Shown: positions 17,922 through 26,999, counted from the stretch's first letter. The stretch: 64,000 bases of DNA from DASUXY01 sp035301985 (GCA_035301985.1 DATGTE010000023.1:186001-250000); one strand, 5' to 3'. Notes: a model not told the origin generated them from the letters alone. Made by a program: numbers and translations.

Positions 17922-18127
17922 TAAACATCCCCCTACACATAACAAAACGAGTACTTTTTTTGATTATGAGTATACCATAGTTATTAAGATATACTTATGA
18001 ATCATTCCGCTAATCCATGCTCATAGAAATTTAACAATTCACCCGATGTCGTTTTCCGATCTATGTTAAAATGAACATAGGGCGAGGAAAATTATGATTC
18101 AATGAAAATATTTGGAGTGACCTATAC

Positions 18128-18679
18128 ATGATTACAATGAAAGATATCGTTCGCGAAGGCCATCCAGCCTTGAGGAAAACTGCAGAGGAAGTTGCTGTAC
18201 CATTGTCGGAAGAAGATGTACAGCTTTCGCAAGAAATGTTAACATTTCTCAAAAATAGTCAAGATGAGGAATTAGCTGCTAAATATCAGCTACGCTCTGG
18301 TGTTGGATTAGCCGCACCGCAATTAAATATTAACAAACGGATCATTGCGATTCACTTAGAAGATGAGAAGGGTAAATTGCACAGTTATTGTTTGTTTAAT
18401 CCAAAAATTGTGAGTCATTCAGTTGGCCAAACGTATTTACCTAATGGAGAAGGGTGTCTCTCTGTTGATCGCGATATTAAAGGGTACGTACCGCGCTATG
18501 CCCGTATTACCGTTCGAGCTACAGACGTTGATGGTAATGCATTAAAATTACGTTTAAGAGGCCTCGTTGCTATTGTCGTACAACATGAGATTGACCATCT
18601 TAATGGAGTGATGTTTTTCGATCACATTAATGAAGAAAATCCATTTTCCATCCCTTCACATGCGAAGCCACTCGAATAA
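18128..18679 (+). CDS. def: Peptide deformylase
   Basis: Removes the N-formyl group from nascent proteins. 183 residues, with the three motifs in order: GVGLAAPQ near residue 62, EGCLSV near 112 (metal-ligand Cys) and QHEIDHLNG near 156 (two metal-ligand His and catalytic Glu). The long insert between motif 1 and 2 is typical of the Gram-positive type 2 enzyme. Ribosome site TGGAGTG. It is divergent from ykyA as in B. subtilis ykrB. Confidence 0.95.
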   Translation: MITMKDIVREGHPALRKTAEEVAVPLSEEDVQLSQEMLTFLKNSQDEELAAKYQLRSGVGLAAPQLNINKRIIAIHLEDEKGKLHSYCLFNPKIVSHSVGQTYLPNGEGCLSVDRDIKGYVPRYARITVRATDVDGNALKLRLRGLVAIVVQHEIDHLNGVMFFDHINEENPFSIPSHAKPLE

Positions 18680-18690
18680 TGAACTGCCAG

Positions 18691-18740
18691 TCACTGAGGG
18701 ATAATTTTTACAGAAAATTGACCTCAGTGATTCTCTTCTT
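18691..18740 (+). terminator. Terminator after def
   Basis: 9-bp stem TCACTGAGG / CCTCAGTGA around a 22-base loop that itself folds (AATTTT / AAAATT), followed by TTCTCTTCTT. Confidence 0.65.
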
Positions 18741-18958
18741 CATGCCATGTTTTAATTTTGTCACTAAACCATCTTGAACCTCATCTGATGAATCCCTAAC
18801 ATGCATAAGAATCAATTGTTTGTAAAAAAATAAACATATAAAATTACAATCGCACGAATCATTGTTTCACCGATACGATCATGCCCTCCGGGACCGGTTT
18901 TGTAAATGAGTATCATCCACTATTATAAAATATTTTTCATTAAAAAAGGTTGTTTCTG

Positions 18959-18987
18959 TTTAATTATTTTCCAAATCATACTATACT
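18959..18987 (+). promoter_or_regulatory. Candidate promoter of the rpoY-rnjA leader
   Basis: -10 TATACT with a weak -35 TTTAAT at 17 bases. If used, the rpoY-rnjA mRNA has a leader of roughly 450 bases. The rest of 18741-19449 holds only the possible mini-ORF at 19066. Confidence 0.45.
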
Positions 18988-19065
18988 GTATGTAAGAGGG
19001 ATTGGATCGGTAGAACGTTTTGTGCTTTTTTCTGCAAATTCCTGAAGGGAGATGTGTGTGTCCTT

Positions 19066-19155
19066 ATGTTAAAGCGACTAAGAGAAAAGCTAAAGAAACG
19101 TTGGAAAGATTTTTTGGACCGAGGACGAGTACCTACGACATATAGAAAAAGATAA
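19066..19155 (+). CDS. Possible 29-codon basic mini-ORF in the rpoY-rnjA leader
   Basis: ATG, then a strikingly basic peptide (LKRLREKLKKRWKDFLDRGR, ending PTTYRKR): 14 of 29 residues are Lys or Arg. An AAGGGAG lies upstream but 14 bases away, further than ideal, so translation is uncertain. I do not recognise it. It could be a leader peptide, a small nucleic-acid-binding protein, or chance. Confidence 0.35.
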   Translation: MLKRLREKLKKRWKDFLDRGRVPTTYRKR

Positions 19156-19449
19156 AGCCTTGTGAGTCCTTAAGAATCTTAACTTGTAAGCCTGATCTTG
19201 TCGGATTTGGTTCAATCACAATTTAGGAACGGGATTAATTTCAACAGGCGGAGTAGTATAGTGTCTTTTTTGTCCCTAAAAGGGGATTCGTGTGCTTTAA
19301 AGCTTGAAGTTTGCCAAGTTAACCAACAGCGCGTGTCATACGATGTAAAATAACAGCGGAAATGATTCACTGTTCGGAAGATTAAGTCACATGAACGGTC
19401 ATGTAAGATGAACGATGAATGGTAAATAGAGAAAATTAGGAGAGATGAA

Positions 19450-19659
19450 ATGATTTTTAAAGTATTGTATCAAGAATTACCAAACGAAGCTCCTGTACGA
19501 GAACGTACAAAAAGCTTATTTATTGAAGCGGACACAACGAAAGAAGTCCGTAAACAACTGATTGATCGCGAATATAATATTGAGTATATCCAAGCAGTAG
19601 ATGGGGCACATCTAGAGTATGAAAAGCAGTCCGAAGATTTTGAATTGGAGATCGTATAA
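19450..19659 (+). CDS. rpoY: RNA polymerase epsilon subunit
   Basis: 69 residues. MIFKVLYQELPNEAPVRERT and the FIEADTTKEVRKQLIDREYNIE segment match RpoY (YkzG), the small epsilon subunit found in Firmicutes RNA polymerase. Good ribosome site TTAGGAGAG. It is followed after 3 bases by rnjA, the usual pairing. Confidence 0.93.
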   Translation: MIFKVLYQELPNEAPVRERTKSLFIEADTTKEVRKQLIDREYNIEYIQAVDGAHLEYEKQSEDFELEIV

Positions 19660-19662
19660 ACG

Positions 19663-21330
19663 ATGAAATTTGTAAAAAATGATCAGACGGCCATTTTCGC
19701 CTTAGGAGGTCTGGACGAAATTGGCAAAAATACGTATGGAATTCAATTCCAGGATGAGATTATTTTAATCGATGCTGGCATAAAATTTCCGGAAGATGAA
19801 CTGCTCGGTATTGATTATGTCATCCCAGACTATACGTATTTAATTAAAAATCAAGATAAAATCAAAGGACTTTTCATCACACATGGTCACGAAGACCATA
19901 TTGGGGGAATCCCATATTTATTACGTGAAATTAACGTGCCAATTTATGCTGGAAAACTTGCGATCGGACTCATTAAAAATAGACTCGAAGAACATGGTTT
20001 ACTCAGAAATGCTAAATTAAATACCATTCAAGAACATGACATCATTAAATTCCGTAAAACTTCTGTAAGTTTTTTCCGTGTGACACATAGTATTCCAGAC
20101 GCTTATGGAGTCGTCGTAAAAACACCTCCAGGAAACATCGTCCATACGGGAGACTTTAAATTTGATTTCACACCTGTTGGTGAACCGGCGAATATTACAA
20201 AAATGGCTGAAATCGGTAAAGAAGGTGTACTCTGCCTGCTTTCCGATAGCACAAATAGTGAAGTCCCTGGCTTTACACTTTCCGAAAAAATCGTCGGAAA
20301 AAATATCAAGGATATTTTTAGTCGTGTAGATGGTCGGTTGATTTTTGCGACATTTGCATCCAATATTTACCGACTCCAACAAGTCGTTGAGGCGGCCATT
20401 CAAACCGGACGTAAAATAGCCGTTTTTGGTCGCAGCATGGAATCCGCCATCACGCTAGGGCAAAAATTAGGGTATATTCGAGCACCAAAAGATACATTCA
20501 TCAATGGAAACCAAATCAATCGACTACCGGCCAACAAAGTTACGATTCTTTGCACTGGCTCACAAGGTGAACCGATGGCTGCCCTCTCTCGAATCGCCAA
20601 TGGAACACATCGACAAATTCAAATTATTCCCGGAGACACCGTTGTGTTTTCCTCAACTCCAATCCCTGGAAATACAGTCAGTGTCAGTCGTATTATCAAT
20701 AAACTGTATCGAGCAGGCGCCGATGTCATCCATGGAAAACTGAATGACATTCATACATCAGGCCATGGAAGTCAGGAAGAACAAAAGTTAATGCTACGGC
20801 TCATGCAACCAAAATTCTTCATGCCAATTCATGGTGAATATCGCATGCTTGTTGAACACCGTAAGTTAGCAGAGCTTTGTGGCGTTAAACCAGATCATAC
20901 GTTTATCATGGATAACGGTGATGTCTTAGCGTTAACGAACGACAAGGCATCCGTTGCTGGGAAGATTCCATCTAGTTCTATATATGTTGATGGTAGCGGA
21001 GTTGGCGATATAGGAAATATTGTTCTTAGGGACCGACGAATTTTATCTGAAGAAGGGTTAGTTATTATCGTTGTCAGCATTAATATGAAAGAATTTAAAA
21101 TTGCTGCAGGACCGGATATCATTTCTCGAGGGTTTGTATATATGAGAGAATCCGAAGACTTAATCAACGAAGCCCAAAAGCTTGTCGCTGAACATTTGGA
21201 ACAAGTTATGAAACGAAAAACGACGCAGTGGTCCGAAATTAAAAATGAAATAACGGATACAATTGCTCCCTTCTTATTTGAAAAAACAAAACGACGTCCG
21301 ATGATTTTACCAATCATTATGGAAATTTAA
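19663..21330 (+). CDS. rnjA: Ribonuclease J1
   Basis: Metallo-beta-lactamase/beta-CASP ribonuclease with 5'-3' exonuclease and endonuclease activity in mRNA decay and 16S maturation. 555 residues. Metal motif HGHEDH at 74-79, further ligands in HTGDFKFD near 162, the beta-CASP HTSGHGS region near 365-370 and HGEYRML near 390. Highly conserved over its length. It shares an operon with rpoY. Confidence 0.97.
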   Translation: MKFVKNDQTAIFALGGLDEIGKNTYGIQFQDEIILIDAGIKFPEDELLGIDYVIPDYTYLIKNQDKIKGLFITHGHEDHIGGIPYLLREINVPIYAGKLAIGLIKNRLEEHGLLRNAKLNTIQEHDIIKFRKTSVSFFRVTHSIPDAYGVVVKTPPGNIVHTGDFKFDFTPVGEPANITKMAEIGKEGVLCLLSDSTNSEVPGFTLSEKIVGKNIKDIFSRVDGRLIFATFASNIYRLQQVVEAAIQTGRKIAVFGRSMESAITLGQKLGYIRAPKDTFINGNQINRLPANKVTILCTGSQGEPMAALSRIANGTHRQIQIIPGDTVVFSSTPIPGNTVSVSRIINKLYRAGADVIHGKLNDIHTSGHGSQEEQKLMLRLMQPKFFMPIHGEYRMLVEHRKLAELCGVKPDHTFIMDNGDVLALTNDKASVAGKIPSSSIYVDGSGVGDIGNIVLRDRRILSEEGLVIIVVSINMKEFKIAAGPDIISRGFVYMRESEDLINEAQKLVAEHLEQVMKRKTTQWSEIKNEITDTIAPFLFEKTKRRPMILPIIMEI

Positions 21331-21341
21331 CAATTACAAAT

Positions 21342-21416
21342 AAAAAAAGATGACATAACTTGGGAATTACGTACTCATACGTTCAATCACTTCCCTCGTT
21401 CATGTCATCTTTTTTT
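21342..21416. terminator. Bidirectional terminator between rnjA and ktrC
   Basis: Arms AAAAAAAGATGACAT and ATGTCATCTTTTTTT pair over 15 bp around a long, partly structured loop. The right arm overlaps the ktrC stop codon. Confidence 0.8.
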
Positions 21417-22080
21417 AGTCATCGGTAACAAGATTTTTTTCAAACCGAGAAATATCTTTATCAGCTCCAATGACGATCAATATATCATTCGGTTTTAAAA
21501 TTTCCTCTGCTTGTGGCGATACATTCATTTCATCCCCATGCTTAATACCGACCACGTTACAACCATAATTCGCCCGAATATCTAAATCAATTAATGATTT
21601 ACCGATCATTTTTTCACTTACCTTAACCTCAACGATACTATGGTCGTCGGATAGTTCTAAATAATCAACAATATTGCTCGAGATCATACTATGAGCAATT
21701 CTTTTCCCCATATCACGTTCAGGGTGAACAACGTGATGTGCGCCAATTCGATTTAAAATTTTAGCATGATAATCATTTTGCGCTTTTACAGTAATTTTTT
21801 TAATCCTTAAATCAGATAAGATGACTGTCGTTAATATACTTGCCTGAATATCATCGCCAATGGCGACGATGACATGGTCAATATTTTTGATACCTAACTC
21901 TTTCAACGTTTCCTCATCAGTCGCATCTGCAATGACAGCATAAGAAGCGATATTTTTAAATTCATTCACGCGATCTTCGTCATGATCAATGGCCAACACT
22001 TCCATACCTTCTGTGCTTAACACTTGGCAAATGCTAGCACCGAACCGACCTAAACCAATTACAGCAAATTCTCGTTTCAT
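21415..22080 (-). CDS. ktrC: Potassium uptake regulatory subunit KtrC
   Basis: Cytosolic RCK gating ring for a Ktr channel. 221 residues, the exact usual length. RCK_N with Rossmann motif GLGRFGASI at 9-17 and acidic DHDEDR binding the adenosine ribose; RCK_C from about 135. In B. subtilis the RCK_C domain of KtrC binds c-di-AMP, which closes the channel. The ATG at 22080 has TTGGAGGA upstream; the 35-codon upstream extension is non-coding. Its membrane partner ktrD lies 9 kb away in this window. A promoter-like TTACCT-N17-TACACT precedes it. Confidence 0.92.
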   Translation of the reverse strand: MKREFAVIGLGRFGASICQVLSTEGMEVLAIDHDEDRVNEFKNIASYAVIADATDEETLKELGIKNIDHVIVAIGDDIQASILTTVILSDLRIKKITVKAQNDYHAKILNRIGAHHVVHPERDMGKRIAHSMISSNIVDYLELSDDHSIVEVKVSEKMIGKSLIDLDIRANYGCNVVGIKHGDEMNVSPQAEEILKPNDILIVIGADKDISRFEKNLVTDD

Positions 22081-22342
22081 TGTCGTTCCTCCAATAAGGA
22101 ATAGATGTATTTTAAATTTTAGTGTACCATAAACTTTCGTAAAAGGTAATAACCTTGTATAGGAGTTGTAATTCGCCGTAAACAACTGTTACGAATACAA
22201 ACTCGTATGGGCCATCGACAATTGTCAATCTCATTAAGGCAACAATCGTCTCTCTTTCTTCTCCTTTGATTACCCAATCTTCATTCAGTTGCAACGCCCC
22301 CCTTACGCTGGTCCAGAGCGAATATACTCTATGATCTTTCCT

Positions 22343-22380
22343 AAAAAATAACTTTAGCCACAGGACTAAAGTTATTTTCT
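22343..22380 (-). terminator. Terminator after ykuV
   Basis: 13-bp stem AAAATAACTTTAG / CTAAAGTTATTTT with an 8-base loop; A/T-rich ends suit minus-strand termination. Confidence 0.8.
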
Positions 22381-22396
22381 CTGAGCATTGATTATT

Positions 22397-22837
22397 TTAA
22401 CCTAATACACGATTGACACGCTTCTTTAGCATTTTCATTCCGCCACCACCTGTATGAAAATGGCGTAATTTTCCATCGCTATCAAATACATAATAAGCAG
22501 GGACATATTCATTTTCAAACGCATCGGTCAATTTATGTTCATGATCTACAAAAATGGGTTGGGTAATATCATTTTCCTCGGCAATACGTTGTACGTGATC
22601 TAAATCTAGGTCTTGTTTGGAGCGAGGCATATGCACCGCAATCACATTTAATTGATCTTTATATTCATCACGAAATTCATTTACTTTTGGCATTGCATTT
22701 TTACATCGTCCGCAACTAACGGACCAAAAATGAATGAACGTAGGCCGATTTCCAACTAAATCTTCCTTTTTAATCGGATCGCTATTATACCAAGCAGTTG
22801 CCCCTTCTAGCTCAGGCATTTCGTCTCTTAACTTCAT
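22397..22837 (-). CDS. ykuV: Thiol-disulfide oxidoreductase YkuV
   Basis: 146-residue cytosolic thioredoxin-fold protein. The active site is SCGRC at about residues 41-45 within FIHFWSVSCGRCKNAMP, and the cis-proline region is NEYVPAYYVFD. The C-terminal GGGMKMLKKRVNRVL and the ITQPIFVDHEHKLTDAFENE segment match B. subtilis YkuV, whose active site is CHLC, so the redox potential may differ. No signal peptide, unlike ResA/StoA. The start ATG has AGGAGG upstream; the longer frame is rejected. Confidence 0.9.
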   Translation of the reverse strand: MKLRDEMPELEGATAWYNSDPIKKEDLVGNRPTFIHFWSVSCGRCKNAMPKVNEFRDEYKDQLNVIAVHMPRSKQDLDLDHVQRIAEENDITQPIFVDHEHKLTDAFENEYVPAYYVFDSDGKLRHFHTGGGGMKMLKKRVNRVLG

Positions 22838-22870
22838 ATCGTGACCTCCTGATTTTTTATTCATATAAAA

Positions 22871-22926
22871 GGAGCTAACTCACATCAAATATTTTCTTTA
22901 AGAAATATTTTTCATGAGTCAGCTCC
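22871..22926. other. Nested hairpin upstream of ykuV
   Basis: Outer arms GGAGCTAACTCA / TGAGTCAGCTCC surround an inner perfect AAATATTT / AAATATTT stem. On the minus strand it ends in TTTTAT and lies about 35 bases upstream of the ykuV start, so it is either a terminator for the upstream gene or an attenuator in the ykuV leader. Confidence 0.5.
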
Positions 22927-23077
22927 AGCTTTATTTTATCTTATTTTTTATTTTTATAAAGTTGCTTGACCAGGTTTTCAATTAGCTAGCATTACGTAAA
23001 AAAATAGCTGTCCAATCATTTCCATATCGAATCCTGTTTATTATTTACAATTCAAAAAAATGATTACCAAATCTGGC

Positions 23078-23106
23078 GTTGAGGCTTTTATAGAAAAAGC
23101 CTCAAC
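23078..23106. terminator. Probable terminator after ykuS
   Basis: 12-bp stem GTTGAGGCTTTT / AAAAGCCTCAAC. The U-tract is internal rather than trailing, so efficiency is uncertain. Confidence 0.55.
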
Positions 23107-23110
23107 ACGG

Positions 23111-23356
23111 TTAGGTTAAACGCTCATTTACCTGTTGTACAATTTCATTTGTATCCTGTCCCTGCGCATTTATTACTGGACCTGCTAAAAACGTATGTGA
23201 GATCCCCATTAAATTTTTATCTAACCCCGATATAATACAACAATCACAATAGTCTACATCCTCTTCGGACCGTAAATCAATGACTTCATGTCCCATTTCC
23301 ATCAATGCTTCTTTTACAGCGGTAAGTTGCGGCTCTACACCTATTCGTGCCACCAT
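23111..23356 (-). CDS. ykuS: YkuS family protein (UPF0180)
   Basis: 81 residues: MVARIGVEPQLTAVKEALMEMGHEVIDL then DYCDCCIISGLDKNLMGI and a VINAQG motif, all as in YkuS. A CDCC cysteine cluster sits in the middle. The ATG at 23356 has AAGGAGTG upstream; the longer open frame adds 21 unrelated residues. Function unknown. The pairing with ykuV is also seen in B. subtilis. Confidence 0.88.
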   Translation of the reverse strand: MVARIGVEPQLTAVKEALMEMGHEVIDLRSEEDVDYCDCCIISGLDKNLMGISHTFLAGPVINAQGQDTNEIVQQVNERLT

Positions 23357-23431
23357 TTTCACTCCTTCGATATAAACTTCGTCAACTATATTCTCACCTA
23401 AAGTGAAGAAGGTATGCACGATTGATATATC

Positions 23432-23458
23432 TCAATATAAGGACTTCCCTTATATTGA
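23432..23458. promoter_or_regulatory. 11-bp perfect inverted repeat upstream of ykuS
   Basis: TCAATATAAGG / CCTTATATTGA with a 5-base spacer and no T-tract. It lies just downstream of a minus-strand TATAAT (about 23466-23471) that could serve ykuS, so an operator or 5'-end hairpin is more likely than a terminator. Confidence 0.4.
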
Positions 23459-23519
23459 ACGTTTATTATACGGTATACACTTAAAAATTCAGACCAACAA
23501 TTCAATTATAAAAAATAAG

Positions 23520-25016
23520 TCAGTCTGTATTCGGCATATAAAGAATGAGGATACAGCTGATTATCGCTAAAAAGAGCAGTCCAGTATAAACGATATGCAA
23601 CCCCGATACGAGCCCTTCCTGAAGCACTTGTTCAGCTAAATCTGAATATTGGGCGGTTTTATTTGGATCGAGTAAATGATTTACAGCATCAATAGACAAT
23701 TCATTTTCCAATTTATTTTCGATAATCGTTGACTGAATCCGACTATTTAATAATCCTCCAAGAAAAGCGGCTCCAATCGCACTTCCTAACGAGCGCATAA
23801 ACGTATTTGCTGCGGTCGCGCTTCCACGCATATCCCAACCTACAGCACTTTGTATCGCCACAATAAATGGTGTCTGCGTAAATCCCATACCCATCCCGAT
23901 AAAAAACGACCCCATTCCCGCCCAAATGGGCCCTTTTTCTGGCGTTAAACTAAAAAAAATAAGCCCGCCAATGACCAATGAAAATCCACCAATCAAGGAA
24001 GTGTTTCGATAACCGAAAACGAGCAACAACCTACCGGCTATCATTGAGGCAATCGGCCATCCGATGGACATCGTCGTTAGTGTAAACCCTGCTAACGTAG
24101 CCGTTTGTCCCATTGCACCTTGGACAAATGCTGGTAAAAAACTAGACACACCAATTAAGATCATGCCTGTCGTCAAAGTGGTTAAATTAGCTACTGTAAT
24201 CGCACGATATTTCCATAGTTCAAAAGGAATCATCGGTACAGAAGCTTTTTTCTCCTGGACAATAAACAGCAATAAACCAATTACAGTAATCGTTAACAAT
24301 CCCATCATGAGAGGAGAATCCCATGCAATACCGGTACCGCCTTCCACGAGGATCAACATAAAAGAGCTCACCGCGATGACAATCCAAAATGTTCCTGCAT
24401 AGTCGATTGAGCGTTCCGTTCGATCTATTCGCTTTTTATTTTCACGTAGAAAAATGATAATTCCAACCATGGAGATGATGCCTAATGGAATATTCATCCA
24501 AAATATGTAACGCCAGCTTAAATAGTCAACAAAAAAACCACCGAGCAACGGACCTGATATTGCAGAAATCCCCCATATACTTGATAAATAACCTTGGATT
24601 TTTGAACGTTCCTTCTTATTATATATATCGCCTACAATCGTCGTTGCTATCGGCATCAGTGCACCCGAACCAACCCCTTGAATAAATCGACTAACGATAA
24701 GCATCGTCATAGACTGACTCACCCCAGCTAAAGTCGAGCCCGTCAAAAAAATTAGAACACCCATTACATAGATCGGTTTGCGCCCGAATAGATCAGATAG
24801 CTTGCCAAAGATTAACACAGTTGCAGCATTCGTTAGTAAATAACTTGAAAACACCCAGCTATACGACGAAAATCCCCCGAGGTCGGCGACAATACTTGGC
24901 ATCGCAGTAGCTACAATCGTTGCTTCAATCGCTGCCAAAAACATTCCTAACATCACAGAAACAAGAATAAATGGTCTTTTTAAACATTTTGCTTCTGTTG
25001 ATACATGTTTCCCCAT
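23520..25016 (-). CDS. EmrB/QacA-type (DHA2) multidrug efflux MFS transporter
   Basis: 498 residues and about 14 hydrophobic helices, the DHA2 drug:H+ antiporter layout. Seen: motif D1-like AAIEATIVATAMPSIVADLGG in TM1, motif A GKLSDLFGRKPIY after TM2, and motif C WGISAISGPLLGGFF in TM5. Substrate cannot be told from sequence. A close paralogue with the same motifs is at 49743. The ribosome site (GACGGGAT) is weak. No regulator adjoins it. Confidence 0.9.
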   Translation of the reverse strand: MGKHVSTEAKCLKRPFILVSVMLGMFLAAIEATIVATAMPSIVADLGGFSSYSWVFSSYLLTNAATVLIFGKLSDLFGRKPIYVMGVLIFLTGSTLAGVSQSMTMLIVSRFIQGVGSGALMPIATTIVGDIYNKKERSKIQGYLSSIWGISAISGPLLGGFFVDYLSWRYIFWMNIPLGIISMVGIIIFLRENKKRIDRTERSIDYAGTFWIVIAVSSFMLILVEGGTGIAWDSPLMMGLLTITVIGLLLFIVQEKKASVPMIPFELWKYRAITVANLTTLTTGMILIGVSSFLPAFVQGAMGQTATLAGFTLTTMSIGWPIASMIAGRLLLVFGYRNTSLIGGFSLVIGGLIFFSLTPEKGPIWAGMGSFFIGMGMGFTQTPFIVAIQSAVGWDMRGSATAANTFMRSLGSAIGAAFLGGLLNSRIQSTIIENKLENELSIDAVNHLLDPNKTAQYSDLAEQVLQEGLVSGLHIVYTGLLFLAIISCILILYMPNTD

Positions 25017-25054
25017 AAATTATCCCGTCTTTTTATTATAATTGATATCTTTTA

Positions 25055-25090
25055 AAAACATCCTTGTCTAAGCAATAACAAGGATGTTTT
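25055..25090 (-). terminator. Terminator after darB
   Basis: 13-bp perfect stem AAAACATCCTTGT / ACAAGGATGTTTT, ending in T5 on the minus strand. Confidence 0.9.
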
Positions 25091-25099
25091 CGTTCGTTT

Positions 25100-25552
25100 T
25101 TATGAATTTGTTTCTCGCATTACATATAAATTATTCCGTACATGTTTTAAGATTGCACGTCGTGTTAAAATACCATCAAAAAACCCTTCCTCATTCGCAA
25201 CACATACAAAAGGGTGGTTGATGACCGCGTTTAAACCACTCATCAGGTCATCTTCTTTTGACAATCTAGGGATGTCGGTATTCATCACTTCATGGACATT
25301 CATTTCAGACAGTCTTTCAATTTCAAAACGTTCCAATCCTAACGTTTGATTTAAAATTGTTGTTTTACTAATGATGCCAAATAACTTATACGTTGTATCA
25401 AGAACAGGTACAGCTGAGTATCCCGATTTCACAAGAACTAATAAAGCATGTTCTAACGGATTATTGATTTGTACATGAGCGACTTTTTCAGATGAGATCA
25501 TTAAGTCACTTACTTTAATATCTGTTAACTCCTTCTGTCGAATCGTACGCAT
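25100..25552 (-). CDS. darB: Cyclic di-AMP-binding CBS protein DarB (YkuL/CbpB)
   Basis: 150 residues made of two CBS domains (about 15-75 and 85-145) and nothing else. The segment NNPLEHALLVLVKSGYSAVPVLD in CBS1 and VHEVMNTDIPRL between domains match YkuL/CbpB. In B. subtilis the apo-protein activates RelA and pyruvate carboxylase PycA, and c-di-AMP binding prevents this. The ATG at 25552 has AAAGGAGC with good spacing; the TTG two codons earlier is too close to that site. Confidence 0.88.
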   Translation of the reverse strand: MRTIRQKELTDIKVSDLMISSEKVAHVQINNPLEHALLVLVKSGYSAVPVLDTTYKLFGIISKTTILNQTLGLERFEIERLSEMNVHEVMNTDIPRLSKEDDLMSGLNAVINHPFVCVANEEGFFDGILTRRAILKHVRNNLYVMRETNS

Positions 25553-25879
25553 TTTCAACGCTCCTTTTATTTTAAAGTCTCGTTACACGCATCCTTAAAA
25601 AAGGAGAATTCGAACCTAACTCTAACTTTAGTTTACCATATTAAGTGAACAAGAAACATATTTACGTTCCATTTATAAAGTATGATGGACTGGTTTTGTG
25701 AACGGGACAAGGGTGTTTTAGGAATCATCAGTATAATACCGCACTTCATTTATCAATAAATCGAGAAATCACCCATCGATTACCGATGGTTAAAACTTCA
25801 TGTTTCAGGACTTCTCCACATAGTTATTTATAACACGATGACTTTATGGGAGGATTACAAGTTGTTGATAAAAATGAGT

Positions 25880-25908
25880 TTCATTCATTGGATAACTCAT
25901 GCTATAAT
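25880..25908 (+). promoter_or_regulatory. Extended -10 promoter for ykuE
   Basis: TGCTATAAT extended -10 with a weak -35 TTCATT at 17 bases, about 35 bases before the ykuE ATG. It lies inside the longer open frame from 25846, arguing against that longer start. The rest of 25553-25879 shows no gene. Confidence 0.6.
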
Positions 25909-25941
25909 GTAAGGGTTCACTCTACAGAAAGGTATGACACT

Positions 25942-26805
25942 ATGGATCGACGCACATTTTTAAAAAAGATGCTCGGAGGGGGGTTATCTATCATTGGATT
26001 AAGTAGCGGAACATATTATTATGCGCGTGAAATGGAGCCCTCCATGTTAAACGTTCAGACGAAAACAATTTCTTCTACCAAACTTCCAAAAACATTTAAT
26101 AACTTTAAAATCATTCACTTTACCGATACACATATCGGATTTCATTATACATTAGAACAATTTCGTCAGCTCGTATCAAAAATAAACGAATATAAACCCG
26201 ATTTGATCGTCTTTACCGGTGATCTTGTAGATAATCCAAAAAAGTATGTTTGGAATGATACGATTATCGAACAGTTACGCTCACTGTCAGCAACACAAGG
26301 AAAGTTTTGGGTATACGGGAATCACGATCACGGTGGGTATGGAACAGATGTTGTAAAACGTGTCATGGACCGAGCAAACTTTCAATTATTAAAAAATGAG
26401 CACACAACAATCGATTTAAACAATGATCGAATTGTGATTGCTGGTGTGGATGATGCAATCCTCGGTAAGCCTAACTTAACAACTGCCTTAAAAAACGCAA
26501 ATCCAGACCTTTTTACAATTCTTCTGGCACATGAACCAGATTTCGTAGAAGAAACAATACACTTTCCAGTCGATGTTCAATTATCCGGGCATAGTCACGG
26601 TGGACAAGTTCGCTTCCCTTTTATTGGGCATTTATACACACCTCGATATGCCGAGAAATATGTGCAAGGAAAATATACGTTTAAAAATGGAGCACTCACA
26701 CTCCATGTGAGTAACGGAATCGGTACGACCCGCCTGCCTTATCGTTTTTTATGTAAACCAGAAATTCATGTCTTTACACTGAAATCTGAAAGGGCATCGG
26801 GCTAA
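25942..26805 (+). CDS. ykuE: Tat-exported metallophosphoesterase YkuE
   Basis: 287 residues. Twin-arginine signal MDRRTFLKKMLGGGLSIIGLSS at the N-terminus, then a calcineurin-like phosphoesterase: FTDTHIG, FTGDLVDN, YGNHDHGG, and GHSHGGQ supply the metal ligands in the standard order. In B. subtilis YkuE is exported by TatAy/TatCy and associates with the wall. The ATG at 25942 places RR at residues 3-4 and is supported by the promoter just upstream. A tatA gene is present at 62790. Confidence 0.92.
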   Translation: MDRRTFLKKMLGGGLSIIGLSSGTYYYAREMEPSMLNVQTKTISSTKLPKTFNNFKIIHFTDTHIGFHYTLEQFRQLVSKINEYKPDLIVFTGDLVDNPKKYVWNDTIIEQLRSLSATQGKFWVYGNHDHGGYGTDVVKRVMDRANFQLLKNEHTTIDLNNDRIVIAGVDDAILGKPNLTTALKNANPDLFTILLAHEPDFVEETIHFPVDVQLSGHSHGGQVRFPFIGHLYTPRYAEKYVQGKYTFKNGALTLHVSNGIGTTRLPYRFLCKPEIHVFTLKSERASG

Positions 26806-26999
26806 TTTAATAGTATTTTAAAATCATAGCTTTGCAACTTTGTATCTATCCAATCGCATGTTCATGAACATTTCAACTTAGTAAACCAAACTATTCGTTA
26901 AAAATTTGCTACATAATGACTAATTCTAATTGCACATGGACAAGCTTTACGATAGGATACATATGTAGACACATTCTTTCGAAAGGAGGTTAATTGAAC

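Noticed and set aside
20017..20403. 128-codon frame antisense to rnjA
   Set aside because: It is a mirror of a strongly conserved enzyme gene with no ribosome site.
22112..22294. 60-codon minus-strand frame upstream of ktrC
   Set aside because: The TTG start is too close to its GGGGGG tract, the frame overlaps the likely ktrC promoter, and no motif is visible.
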